Positions 9,097 to 17,477 of a stretch of DNA of 34,167 nt are shown here, in pieces (within the stretch, counting starts at the first letter, position 1; each line of letters opens with the position of its first letter). This DNA comes from an uncultured Elioraea sp. (GTDB lineage: Bacteria > Pseudomonadota > Alphaproteobacteria > Acetobacterales > Acetobacteraceae), in contig CALLUO010000078.1 in assembly GCA_938010425.1 (NCBI GenBank), positions 1 through 34,167 on the forward strand, given 5' to 3'. Below the pieces are notes generated by a model, which saw only the letters and a program-made list of their open reading frames with translations, had not been told where the DNA came from and made no database searches. A program made the position numbers and the translations under genes.

Positions 9097-9120
9097 TCGC
9101 CATTTGGACGATACTCATTT
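9092..9120 (+). promoter_or_regulatory. Possible RpoH (sigma-32) promoter for hsp20
   Basis: CTTGATC (9092-9098) and CTCATTT (9114-9120) are separated by 15 bases. They resemble the heat-shock consensus CTTGAAA-N(13-15)-CCCATNT with mismatches in each half. They lie about 95 bases before the hsp20 ATG, at the end of the preceding gene. Judged by eye only. Confidence 0.25.
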
Positions 9121-9214
9121 GGAATGTTGCGCGTTCTCGGGTCGCACCGGCTTCACGAGGCGCGGCCCCCCCGTGGTCTTAATCACAGTCATCACAAGCT
9201 AAGGAGAGGACGCC

Positions 9215-9679
9215 ATGGCCATGCTTCCGTCGCTGTTGGGCCCGAGCGGGCTTGACCGCATCATCGAGGAAATGCGCCGCCTGCAGGAAGGGCTGGAGAA
9301 GAGTTTCGGGTCGCTGGCGCCGATGCCGGTCTTCCGCACCGACTGGCGTCCGGCGATTGACGTGAAAGAGACCGAGACCGGGCTCGTTATCACCGCCGAA
9401 CTGCCCGGCATGAGCGAGCAGGATGTTGAGCTTTCCGTCGAGGACGACCTGCTCACTATCAAAGGCGAAAAGAAGAGCGAATCCTCGACGGAGGATAAGG
9501 GTTGGCACGTGCAGGAGCGTTCTTACGGCGCCTTCTCGCGCACGCTCCAGCTCCCCTTCACACCGAAACCCGAGGATGTGACAGCCGAGTTTGCGAAGGG
9601 CGTGCTGAGCATCACCATCCCCCGCCCACCCGAAGTCGGCAAACCCTCGACGCGGATCGCCATCAAATCCGCTGGCTGA
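9215..9679 (+). CDS. Small heat-shock protein, Hsp20/alpha-crystallin family
   Basis: A 154-residue ATP-independent chaperone that holds unfolding proteins. A short N-terminal arm (IIEEMRRLQEGLEKSFG) is followed by the alpha-crystallin domain from about residue 46 (PAIDVKETETGLVITAELPG) through DLLTIKGEKK and ERSYGAFSRTLQLP, to the conserved KGVLSITIPRP near 130-140. The C-terminal IAI is the I-x-I motif that docks into neighbouring subunits during oligomer assembly. A very strong ribosome-binding site, AAGGAGAGG, lies 7-15 bases before the ATG at 9215. A second in-frame ATG two codons on is less well spaced. The gene stands alone and a GC-rich hairpin follows it. Confidence 0.95.
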   Translation: MAMLPSLLGPSGLDRIIEEMRRLQEGLEKSFGSLAPMPVFRTDWRPAIDVKETETGLVITAELPGMSEQDVELSVEDDLLTIKGEKKSESSTEDKGWHVQERSYGAFSRTLQLPFTPKPEDVTAEFAKGVLSITIPRPPEVGKPSTRIAIKSAG

Positions 9680-9712
9680 GCGAGGCCTTGTCCTATCGCA
9701 GCGCGGGCGTCA

Positions 9713-9743
9713 CCCTCGCCTCCGACGGGATCGGGGGCGGGGG
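9713..9743 (+). terminator. Terminator-like GC-rich hairpin after hsp20
   Basis: CCCTCGCCTCCGA (9713-9725) pairs with TCGGGGGCGGGGG (9731-9743) over 13 base pairs, counting two G-U wobbles, around a five-base loop. It begins 34 bases after the hsp20 stop. There is no run of T after the stem, so it is not a textbook intrinsic terminator, although this is common in very GC-rich genomes. It could also protect the mRNA 3' end. Confidence 0.45.
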
Positions 9744-10397
9744 ATGACCGCCCAGATACAATGACAATGACGACGGACCGCTCACCCAACGCGCCGACAA
9801 CACCTGGCCAAAAGATGCGAGGCTTGCCGTTTGTATCGGCCTCACCCTCGCGGACGCCGCAATGGGGGAAGGGGTGGGCGCGTCGCGCACACCTGGAAGG
9901 CTTTAGCCCGAGCTGTTTCAACTCTGCATGGCGCGACTGAAGGCACCGCCTGAGTGCGTGGCGGCTGATTGAGCGTTTCGATGGCCTTCGCCTGCCTCCA
10001 TCGGTCTTCGCTAAGTCTGTCCTGGGCAAGCAGGCTTTTTCTCTCCTCGCAGCATACCGCGCGCGCCCAAGCGAGATCGTCGGCCTTAGACGGACCAAGA
10101 CCGAACGTCGGTCGGTGCTCGCGGAGGAAGCTGAGCGTGCCCTCTTCGCAGACGCCACTCTGGCCCTTTGGAGAGAGGCGAGCTCCTCCCACCAATTTGT
10201 CGAGCGTGCTCCAATCGCAGTTGGCACGCTAACCGTGGCTTTCTACATCGGCTTTTCCGTCTGCGCGGCGCTCGCGCACATCGTCGGCCAACGCGTGAGG
10301 CTCTGCTTCAGCCTCGCCGGCATGCTCCACGCGAGGGGATGCGCTTTCCTGCCCGGACCCGTTTCCGGCAAGTCTCGCAGCGGTTGAGCGCGCCGCA
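9744..10397. other. About 650 bases with no recognised gene; one unexplained open frame
   Basis: No open frame here matches a family I recognise. The plus-strand frame open from 9941 to the TGA at 10387 reads about 148 codons, including LIERFDGLRLPPSVFAKSVL and AEEAERALFADATLALW, which look more protein-like than random translation. It lacks a good early ATG (the first in-frame candidates are GTG 10112 and an ATG much later), and the second half loses that character. It may be the decayed end of an old gene. The local base composition is slightly less GC-extreme than the neighbours. No tRNA or repeat was seen. Confidence 0.3.
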
Positions 10398-10425
10398 GCA
10401 TACTCCTACCATGGTCGGAGTATGC
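10398..10425. promoter_or_regulatory. 28-base near-perfect palindrome covering the comM start codon
   Basis: The arms GCATACTCC (10398-10406) and GGAGTATGC (10417-10425) are exact reverse complements. The central ACCATGGT (10408-10415) is itself palindromic, so only one base pair (10407/10416) is mismatched. The ATG of comM (10422-10424) lies within the right arm. It could be a repressor operator at the promoter or start site, or an RNA hairpin hiding the start codon. No ordinary ribosome-binding site is visible at proper spacing: the GGAG in the arm sits one base from the ATG. Confidence 0.6.
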
Positions 10426-11936
10426 TCGCCCGCGCCCCAACCTTTGCTTTTCACGGCATCGACACCGTTGCGGTCGAGACGCAGGTGCAAATCGCTCCCG
10501 GCTTGCCAGCCTTCGCGCTGGTTGGGCTACCAGACAAAGCGGTTGCCGAAAGCCGCGAACGAGTGCGCGCTGCCCTCACCTCCATGGGGCTTTCGCTGCC
10601 GCCGAAACGGATTCTGGTCAACCTCGCTCCGGCTGATCTCGCCAAGGAAGGGAGCCACTTCGACCTGCCGATCGCGCTCGGGCTTCTCGCCGCCATGGAC
10701 ATCATCCCGCGCGAGGCGGTCTCCGCACATGCTGCGCTGGGCGAACTTGGGCTGGATGGGAAGCTTGCCCCGGTTGCTGGCATCTTACCCGCAGCGATCG
10801 GCGCGGCTGCGCGGGGCCTCGGTCTCGTCTGCCCCGCCCCGCAAGGCGCGGAGGCCGCCTGGTCGGGGCACGCGCCCATCCTGCCCGCCGAATCCCTGCT
10901 CCAGTTGGTGGCCCATTTCCGCGGCGACGGCGCGATCCCGCCGCCTGCTTGTCCTGCTCCACCGCCTGCGCCGCCCGAACCCGACCTGCTTGATGTCAGG
11001 GGCCAGGAGACCGCTAAGCGTGCCCTCGAGGTTGCGGCGGCGGGCGGGCATAACCTGCTTCTGATCGGCCCTCCTGGCGCGGGCAAGTCGATGCTTGCTG
11101 CGCGCCTGCCAGGCCTGTTGCCTGACCTCACGCCCGCCGAAGCGCTGGAAGTCAGCATGATCCACTCCGTCGCGGGCCTGTTGCGGGAAGGGCGGTTGAT
11201 CACCCGCCCCCCATTTCGGGAACCGCACCACACCGCCTCGCAGGCCGCCCTCGTCGGGGGTGGGCACCGCGCCAAGCCGGGCGAGATTAGCCTTGCGCAT
11301 TGCGGCGTGCTGTTCCTTGACGAGTTGCCCGAGTTCCCGCGCCTGACCCTTGAGGCGCTGCGCCAGCCGCTGGAAACGGGTCGCACCACCGTTGCTCGCG
11401 CTTCCGCCCATGTCACCTATCCGGCGCGGTTCCAGCTCGTTGCCGCGATGAACCCCTGTCGCTGCGGCCACCTCGGCGACCCATCGCGCGAGTGCGCCAA
11501 GGCACCGCGCTGCGGAGAGGAGTATCAGGGCCGGCTGTCGGGGCCTTTGCTCGATCGCATCGATCTCTTCGTCGAGGTGCTGCCCATTCCACCGGCGGAA
11601 CTGACACGCGTGCGCCCCGGTGAGTCGTCCGCCACCGTCGCCGCAAGAGTGGCGGAAGCGCGCGCCCGCCAGCGCCATCGCTACGGCGCAGACGGCCCTC
11701 GCTGCAACGCCGAGGCGGACGGGGCGGTGCTGCGCGAGACCCTAGCCGCCGACGCCGAAGCCCTTACTTTCGCTGAAACTGCGGCAGCCCGGCTTCGCCT
11801 GTCCACCCGGGGCTTCGCGCGCACGCTGCGGGTGGCGCGCACGCTCGCCGACCTCGCGGGCTCTCCGGCCGTTCGGCGCGCCCATGTCGCCGAAGCGCTC
11901 ACCTGGCGGTCCCGCACCGTGCGGGAGGTGGCCTGA
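10422..11936 (+). CDS. comM: ComM/YifB-family AAA+ ATPase (magnesium chelatase-like)
   Basis: A 504-residue protein of the ComM/YifB family; ComM is a hexameric helicase that extends branch migration during natural transformation. The N-terminal Lon-protease-like/ChlI domain starts with FHGIDTVAVETQVQIAPGLP and GLPDKAVAESRERVRAAL. A proline-rich linker (172-188) leads to the AAA+ core with Walker A GPPGAGKS at 216-223, Walker B in GVLFLDELPEF, and MNPCRCGHLGDP with a cluster of cysteines (CRCG, EC, RCG) that probably binds zinc. The C-terminal helical domain (LSTRGFARTLRVARTLADL) is complete. With dprA upstream it suggests that DNA uptake genes are kept in this genome. The start codon lies in a palindrome. 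Confidence 0.95.
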   Translation: MLARAPTFAFHGIDTVAVETQVQIAPGLPAFALVGLPDKAVAESRERVRAALTSMGLSLPPKRILVNLAPADLAKEGSHFDLPIALGLLAAMDIIPREAVSAHAALGELGLDGKLAPVAGILPAAIGAAARGLGLVCPAPQGAEAAWSGHAPILPAESLLQLVAHFRGDGAIPPPACPAPPPAPPEPDLLDVRGQETAKRALEVAAAGGHNLLLIGPPGAGKSMLAARLPGLLPDLTPAEALEVSMIHSVAGLLREGRLITRPPFREPHHTASQAALVGGGHRAKPGEISLAHCGVLFLDELPEFPRLTLEALRQPLETGRTTVARASAHVTYPARFQLVAAMNPCRCGHLGDPSRECAKAPRCGEEYQGRLSGPLLDRIDLFVEVLPIPPAELTRVRPGESSATVAARVAEARARQRHRYGADGPRCNAEADGAVLRETLAADAEALTFAETAAARLRLSTRGFARTLRVARTLADLAGSPAVRRAHVAEALTWRSRTVREVA

Positions 11937-12020
11937 CGAGACCTCTGCTTGCGCTCCATCAAAGCGATTGCCGTCTCTGATGTGATCGTCTGCCCCGCCC
12001 ACGAAAAAAGGGAGGGCACG

Positions 12021-13700
12021 TTGGACCGGCCGATTGTCTGGCTTGAGGAGGTCGGGCGCGAGGACGTCGCCCGAGTCGGCGGCAAAAATGCCTCGCTCGG
12101 CGAGATGATCCGCGCGCTGGGACAGGCGGGCGTGCGCGTGCCACCGGGCTTCGCTACCACTGCCGCCGCCTACCGCGCCCACCTCTCTGCGCACGCACTG
12201 CCAAAGCGGATCGGCGCGCTGCTCAACGTTACCACGGCGGCCGCGGCCCGCTTCCCGACACGGGGGCAGCCGTCAGACGGCTGATCCTAGAGACGGAGTT
12301 CGCGCCAGACTTCGCGGACGCGATCCGCTCTGCTTACACCGAGCTTGGCCGCCGCTTGGATGAGAGCGATCCCGCGGTTGCCGTCCGCTCCTCCGCCACC
12401 GCCAGAGACCTGCCTGACTCCTCCTTCGCCGGTCAGCAAGAAACCTTCCTCAAGGTGCGCGGAGCACGCTCCCTCCTCGCTGATTGCCGAGCCTGCTTTG
12501 CCTCCCTGTTCACCGACTGCGCCATCGCCTAGCGCGATCTGTAGGGCTTCGACCATCTCTCTGTGCCGGCGGTGGTCGGCACCCAGCTCGCCACCCGCAC
12601 CAGGAGCGACGGGCAGAAGGTGACAGTGAGCTGCGCCGAAGGCCCCGAAGGAAGGGTCTACAAAGGGCGCCTTCCCTTTGTCGCCACCGATGTCGACCTC
12701 GCTGCAATCCCCGCCACACGCACGCGGATGATGCTGAACATGGCCTCGCCGGCTGCAGCGATGCGCTGGTGGTGCCTGCCCGCGAAAGGGGTTGGGCTCG
12801 CGCGCGTGGAGTTCATCATCAATTCGGTGATCAAAACTCACCCGATGGCGCTCGTGCGCTTCGATGCGGTAACTGATCGTTCCGCCCGACAGAAGATCGA
12901 GCGGCTGACGTGCGGATTTGCCGACAAGCCATCGTACTTCGTGGAAACGCTCGCGCGCGGCATCACGCAAATCGCTGCCCCCTACCACCCCCACCCCGTC
13001 ATCGTCCGATTGTCCGACTTCAAATCGAATGACTATCCCCACCTTGTTGGCGGCGCGGCCTTCGAACTCAAAGAGGAGAACCCGATGCTCAGGCTTAGGG
13101 GTGCGTCGCGCTACACCTCGCCGCACTACCGCGAGGCCTTTGCCCTCGAATGCCGCGCGGTAAAGATGGCGCGCGAGGTGATCGGGGCGGACAACATCGT
13201 GGTGATGATCCCCTTCTGCCGAGCCCCCGACGAGGCGGACCGCGTGCTTACGCTGATGGCCAACCACGGCCTCAAACGCGGCGAGTCCGGGCTTCGAATT
13301 TATGGTGATGTGCGAGATCCCCTCCAACGTGATTCTCGCCGAGGCTTTCGCCGAGCGGTTCGACGGCTTCTTTATTGGCTCGAACGACCTGACCCAGCTC
13401 GTGCTCGGGGTCGATCGCGACAATGCCGAACTGCGCCACCTGTTTGACGAACGGAACGAAGCCGTCCGCCGCATGATCGCCGACATGATCCGCCGCGCCC
13501 ATGCTGCCCACCGCACCGTGGGCATCTGCGGCGAGGCACCCTCCAATGACCCGGACTTCGCCGCCTTCCTGGTCGAGCAGGGAATTGATTGGATCTCGCT
13601 TAACCCTGATGGGTTTGTCGCTGCAGTGCGCCGTGTGGCCGAAGCGGAGGCCGCTCAGGAGGCGAGGAAAAACACCACCGACCCTGCTGCCGTAAGATAG
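12021..13700 (+). pseudogene. ppsA: Phosphoenolpyruvate synthase remnant (frameshifts, nonsense codons, internal deletion)
   Basis: Successive pieces match PEP synthase, which makes phosphoenolpyruvate from pyruvate and ATP, but no intact frame exists. The beginning (TTG 12021, with GGGAGGG just upstream) reads VGGKNASLGEMIRALGQAGV and PPGFATTAAAY. The frame then changes between about 12205 and 12260. The next piece carries VRSSATARDLPDSSFAGQQE, the nucleotide-binding region, and is broken by two TAG codons at 12530-12532 and 12542-12544. Directly after GFDHL the text jumps to VPAVVGTQ, so the segment holding the phospho-histidine loop is absent. The C-terminal domain continues (KPSYFVETLARG, VIVRLSDFKSNDYPHLVGG), changes frame near 13300, then reads VMCEIPSNVILAEAFAERF to GICGEAPSNDPDF and stops at 13700. 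About 560 codons remain of a family usually near 800. Confidence 0.93.
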
Positions 13701-15145
13701 GTTAGGCAAGGCAGCAAGGTCGCACGCAAGATCGCCCCTTCTTCCCCCGCGATACCCACAGTCGCTGCACCGGCGACGATGTTGTGCGGGCAGATCATGT
13801 TCCCCACCCCCGCCCCCACACCTTGCGCCGCGAGCAGCAACACCGGAGGCAAGCCGAGCCCCTCGGCGGTCGTTGCCTGCAGGGCGGAGAAGAGGATGTT
13901 CGAGGCGGTGGCGGAGCCAGTGACAAAAGAGCCAAGCGCACCAACCGCTGGCGCAAACAAGGGGTAGAGCGGCCCAATGCCCCCGATCGCGGCCTCGGCT
14001 AGAGCCGTGACCATGCCAGCGTGCAGCATCAGCCGCGCCAGCACAAGCATCGCGACCAGGGCGGCAGCGACCCGGCCGAGGCTGAGTGCAGTGCTGCCCA
14101 TCGTGCGCGCGAGCACGCCAAACCGCGCCCCGCGCCACAGTCCGCCAGCAAAAAAAGCAACCGCGAGGAGCGTGCCGGGGTGGAACAGAGGGCGCACGGA
14201 GCCTCCGAACCTCCCCCACAAACGCCAGGAAATAACGGGCGCCTCGGCCAGCGCGCGCACGGGAGGAACAAGGCGCGTGACGAGCACGAGCCCGATGAGC
14301 ACGAGGTACGGTGCGAGGGCGGAGCCAAGACGCAAGCCCGCAAGCGAGGGCAGGCGGAAACAGGTCACGACCAGGGTAAACATCGCCCCTCCAGCAAGCG
14401 CACCGACCAAAGTGGGCAATTCCGGCCCAATACCGTGCGCAAGGAGCACGGAGGGTGTCAGGAAAAGCACCGCAGCCAGCATGGCGAGAGCCACACCGCG
14501 CGCCGTCCCCTCGCGCACCCGCCCTGACCGGAGCACGGTGGCAAAAGCCAGGATGGGGCCGAGCAGGCCATGGATGAAAGCGGTTGGGCCAGCGAGCACC
14601 CGTTCGTTGATGGAAACGAGCTCTGCTTGGGCCAACACCGGCGTCCCGACAGCGCCAAAGGAAACCCCGACCGAATGTCCAATCAGCGCCACCGCCACTG
14701 CCCGCGCAGGGTCGAGCCCAAAGCCCGCCAGCAAGGGTGCGGCCAGCGCAACAGGCGTGCCGAACCCCGCGGCCCCCTCGATGAACAAAGCGAAGAACCA
14801 GCCAACGAGCAGGGCACGCGCCGCAGCATCGGGCGCAAGACGAGCCAGGGCAGCGCAAATCCGCTCCGTCGCGCCCGTCTCCGTCTGCCAGCGGTGGAGC
14901 GTCAGCGCCGGCCAAACGATAGCGAGCACGGTGGCGGCGAGAAAAAATCCCTCCAGCGTGACGCCAAGAACGGCCTTGCCGGCCCAGAGACCAGGTGCCG
15001 TCGGCAGCGCGAAAGGTCCCACCGCCAATCCAATCGCAACGGCAAGGCCCGCCGCGCCAGCAACCGCAGCAGATCGGCCAAAGCCCGCCATCAGCACAAG
15101 CACGACTAAGATCGGGGAGGCGGCAAGCCAGGGGCGAAGCGACAT
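13655..15145 (-). CDS. lldP: LctP-family lactate/glycolate permease
   Basis: A 496-residue, very hydrophobic inner-membrane transporter with about a dozen membrane segments. Family blocks include GFFLAATVLAIVWPALTL, FALFIEGAAGFGTPVALAAP, ALIGHSVGVSFGAVGTP, FVTGSATASNILFSALQ and GVGAGVGNMICPHNIVAG. These are the strongest landmarks of LctP/LldP proton-coupled L-lactate (and glycolate) carriers. Start ATG 15145 is chosen because GGAG lies 7 bases upstream on the coding strand; a longer frame to 15187 exists but lacks this. Its last 46 bases overlap the 3' end of the decayed ppsA on the other strand, which is compatible with ppsA no longer being under selection. The gene is divergent from the srfA-like set. 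Exact substrate is inferred. Confidence 0.88.
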   Translation of the reverse strand: MSLRPWLAASPILVVLVLMAGFGRSAAVAGAAGLAVAIGLAVGPFALPTAPGLWAGKAVLGVTLEGFFLAATVLAIVWPALTLHRWQTETGATERICAALARLAPDAAARALLVGWFFALFIEGAAGFGTPVALAAPLLAGFGLDPARAVAVALIGHSVGVSFGAVGTPVLAQAELVSINERVLAGPTAFIHGLLGPILAFATVLRSGRVREGTARGVALAMLAAVLFLTPSVLLAHGIGPELPTLVGALAGGAMFTLVVTCFRLPSLAGLRLGSALAPYLVLIGLVLVTRLVPPVRALAEAPVISWRLWGRFGGSVRPLFHPGTLLAVAFFAGGLWRGARFGVLARTMGSTALSLGRVAAALVAMLVLARLMLHAGMVTALAEAAIGGIGPLYPLFAPAVGALGSFVTGSATASNILFSALQATTAEGLGLPPVLLLAAQGVGAGVGNMICPHNIVAGAATVGIAGEEGAILRATLLPCLTYLTAAGSVVFFLAS

Positions 15146-15247
15146 CGTTTGCTCCGGGTTGAGGGTCTTACGCCGTCCTTCTGCCATGCCATTGCTCGGC
15201 TGGGCGCGGTAACCTCATCCAAACCATTCCTCGGACACCGCACACCC

Positions 15248-16234
15248 ATGAGCGCGCCGCGCCTTCTTGCCCGCACCGACCTCACTGGGCTCGAGCCCGT
15301 CTTGCTCGATGGCCGGCCCGTGATCGAGGCCTTTCCGCGCCTAAAGGCGATGCTCCTCTCCATGGGCGCCGACGCGACGCTGTTTGCCGAACCCGTGCTG
15401 ACGCGCGGGGCGAACGGGATGCCCACCGCCGTCGCCTGGTACGGCGAGGGCGAGGGCGAACCTCGGCCTCTTTCCTCGCTCTCTCCCGCGCGTCGGGCAG
15501 AGACCGAGGCTCAGCTTCGCGCGGCCCTGAACGCGATTCGTCCGCTGCTTGACGACCGCGAGGAGGGGCCGCTCCTGCATCGCGCTCTCGTCCTAGCCGA
15601 TCTCGACGGCATTCTCGTCCTCGACCGCGGTCTCGTTCTGACCGGCTGGGGCCTCGCGCCGAAGGGCACCGGCGAGGACCCCACCCGGTTGAGTGCGCTG
15701 CTGGCGCAGGGGCTCGGGCGTTATCTGCCGGCGCTCGCTACGCCGCCTGGTCCCTCGCCCGAAGCCAGTCCGCCGCGCCGGCGGCCCGATCCACCACCTC
15801 CGCCACCCTGGCCGTCTCCGCCGCCACTTGTCGCTGCCCCGATGCCTTCGCCGCCTGCCGCCGCCACCACTTCCAGCGGCTGGTGGCTCCTGCCCGCTGG
15901 CCTAACCGTCGCCATCCTCTTCCTTATCCTCGGCTTCTGGCTGGGCTGGCGGGCGGCAGTCGGCGAGTGGGCGGGGCGGGAACTCCTCGCTGTCATGGCG
16001 GAGGAGACGCCGAATCGCCTTGCTCTGGAGCAGGCGAGGGCGGCGAACGCTGATCTCGAGCGGCGGATTTCCGCGCTGCGGGCGGTTCTGGCGGGCGATG
16101 TTTGCCGCCCTGAGGGCCCTCTTCCCACTCTCGAACCGCCCACCCAAGCTGAGCGCCCCGAGGAGGGCCAGACCGGCCGGCCGGCCGAGGTCGGGACTGG
16201 ATCAGATCCTTCCCGGTCTGCCCCGGGCCGCTGA
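15248..16234 (+). CDS. SrfA-like single-pass membrane protein, paralogue 1
   Basis: A 328-residue protein with no enzyme motif. The N-terminal cytoplasmic domain (about 1-160) carries LLDGRPVIEAFPRLKAM, LFAEPVL near 45-51, a WY pair near 64-65 and GLVLTGWGLAPKG near 128-140. A proline-rich stretch (166-204, with a run of six prolines) precedes one membrane span near 212-236. After it comes a short coiled-coil-like segment (ALEQARAANADLERRISALRA) and a polar tail. The same order recurs in the two genes that follow, so the three are paralogues. The pattern LFAxP, acidic turn, W, then a GxPV/W-G motif recalls enterobacterial SrfA as I remember it; this is an inference. ATG 15248 is used; an upstream in-frame ATG at 15149 would add 33 residues of non-matching sequence. 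Confidence 0.7.
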   Translation: MSAPRLLARTDLTGLEPVLLDGRPVIEAFPRLKAMLLSMGADATLFAEPVLTRGANGMPTAVAWYGEGEGEPRPLSSLSPARRAETEAQLRAALNAIRPLLDDREEGPLLHRALVLADLDGILVLDRGLVLTGWGLAPKGTGEDPTRLSALLAQGLGRYLPALATPPGPSPEASPPRRRPDPPPPPPWPSPPPLVAAPMPSPPAAATTSSGWWLLPAGLTVAILFLILGFWLGWRAAVGEWAGRELLAVMAEETPNRLALEQARAANADLERRISALRAVLAGDVCRPEGPLPTLEPPTQAERPEEGQTGRPAEVGTGSDPSRSAPGR

Positions 16235-16241
16235 TTGCGCG

Positions 16242-17477
16242 ATGCCGACGCCGCGCGCCATCGCCAGCTTCCCGGCGGAACGGCTGCACCCGCTCTCCGT
16301 CGGCGGGCGCCCCGCGATCGAGGCTTTCCCGCAGATCACCGCCCATGTGCGACGCGCGCGCGGCCCCAATCACGCCAATCTGTTCGCCGAACCGGTGTTT
16401 GATCGCGACCGCAGGGTCCTCGATTGGTACGTGGCGCGCGAGGGCGAGGTCGAGCCACTGGATAGTCTGCCGCCGCAAGCGCGCGCTTCAGCCGAGGCGG
16501 AACTCGACCGGCTGGTGGCCGACATCGAGGCCGAAGCCGCAGCGCTGCGAGCCTCTGCTGCGGAAAGCGACCGCTTGCTCGGCGAGGCGATTGCCGCCGC
16601 TCTCCGCGTGCCGGACCGCTCGTTTATCCTCACAGTTGCGGGCCGGCCCGTTTTGGTCGGATGGGCGCACGAAGAAAACGGCCAGTCCATCGGGCCGGAG
16701 GCTCTGCGCCGCCCGATCGAGCGCGCGCCGGGTCGGATGCCGATCCTGTTTCCCGCCGTGCCGGATCGCACCGCATGGTGGCGTCGGTTTTGGCTTGCGT
16801 TCGGGCTCTTGTTCGCTGCGCTCCTCCTTCTCCTCCTTTTTCTTTTATGGCGGGATCCGTGGCGCTGGTTCGCCCTTCCTGCTCCGGCCTGTCTGCCCGA
16901 CCCGCGTGGCCTTGTCGCGCTTGAGGAGCGGCGCCAGTGGGAAGAGCGCGCCATCGGCCTGCGGACGGAACTTGCGCGCCTGGCTCGCCAGGTCGGCGAG
17001 GCGAGGCTTGCCTGCCCACCCATTCCGGCTGCCGCCCCGCCCCCCAGGGCTGAGCCGCAGCAGCCGAACCGAGATGCCGAGCGCGCCCGACGCGAAGGGG
17101 CGCGCCAGGGCCATACGCAGATCATTCTCGCTTGGGACGACGTGAATGATCTCGACCTCGCCATCGTCTGCCCAGATGGCACGAGACTTTATTTCGAAAA
17201 TCGAAGGGGCTGTGGGGCAGAGCTCGACGTTGACATGAATGTCGCCGCCGGTACCCGGCCGATCTCGCGCACCCCTGTTGAGAACATCACCTGGGCTGCG
17301 GAACCCCCACCCGGCACCTACCGGATCGAGGTGACTCACTACGGGCAGAACCCTGGCGGGCCGCAGATCTCGCCGTTCCGCGTTACCATTCGCCGGCCCG
17401 GTCAGCCCGATCGGGTGCTGCGCGGCGAGGCTGGGGCCGGTCAAACCGTCGTCGTCGGCACGATCCGATTGCCATGA
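16242..17477 (+). CDS. SrfA-like membrane protein, paralogue 2, with YfaP/DUF2135-like C-terminal domain
   Basis: A 411-residue protein starting seven bases after paralogue 1. The N-terminal domain repeats the paralogue pattern: VGGRPAIEAFPQI (20-32), LFAEPVF (47-53), DWY (61-63), GRPVLVGWAHEENG (134-147). A membrane span lies near 184-203 (WLAFGLLFAALLLLLLFLLW). A helical linker (EERRQWEERAIGLRTELARL) and a proline patch follow. The C-terminal 120 residues form a predicted beta-sandwich: IILAWDDVNDLDLAIVCPDG, acidic ELDVDMN, ENITW and PPGTYRIEVTHYGQNPG. This resembles the YfaP/DUF2135 domain, often found in exported proteins and fused to von Willebrand A modules. If the tail is periplasmic, the acidic loop could bind calcium. 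Frames extending 5' of 16242 run inside paralogue 1 and are rejected. Confidence 0.7.
   Translation: MPTPRAIASFPAERLHPLSVGGRPAIEAFPQITAHVRRARGPNHANLFAEPVFDRDRRVLDWYVAREGEVEPLDSLPPQARASAEAELDRLVADIEAEAAALRASAAESDRLLGEAIAAALRVPDRSFILTVAGRPVLVGWAHEENGQSIGPEALRRPIERAPGRMPILFPAVPDRTAWWRRFWLAFGLLFAALLLLLLFLLWRDPWRWFALPAPACLPDPRGLVALEERRQWEERAIGLRTELARLARQVGEARLACPPIPAAAPPPRAEPQQPNRDAERARREGARQGHTQIILAWDDVNDLDLAIVCPDGTRLYFENRRGCGAELDVDMNVAAGTRPISRTPVENITWAAEPPPGTYRIEVTHYGQNPGGPQISPFRVTIRRPGQPDRVLRGEAGAGQTVVVGTIRLP

Noticed and set aside
9097-9214. ROSE-type RNA thermometer before hsp20
   Set aside because: No anti-Shine-Dalgarno sequence or typical U(U/C)GCU element is visible in the short leader.
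13977-15212. Long plus-strand open frame opposite the lactate permease gene
   Set aside because: The translation is a low-complexity Ala/Arg/Pro/Ser sequence, while the minus strand encodes an intact LctP-family transporter.
15770-15870. Tandem repeat of proline codons in the first SrfA-like gene
   Set aside because: It is a low-complexity protein linker rather than a DNA repeat of fixed unit length.
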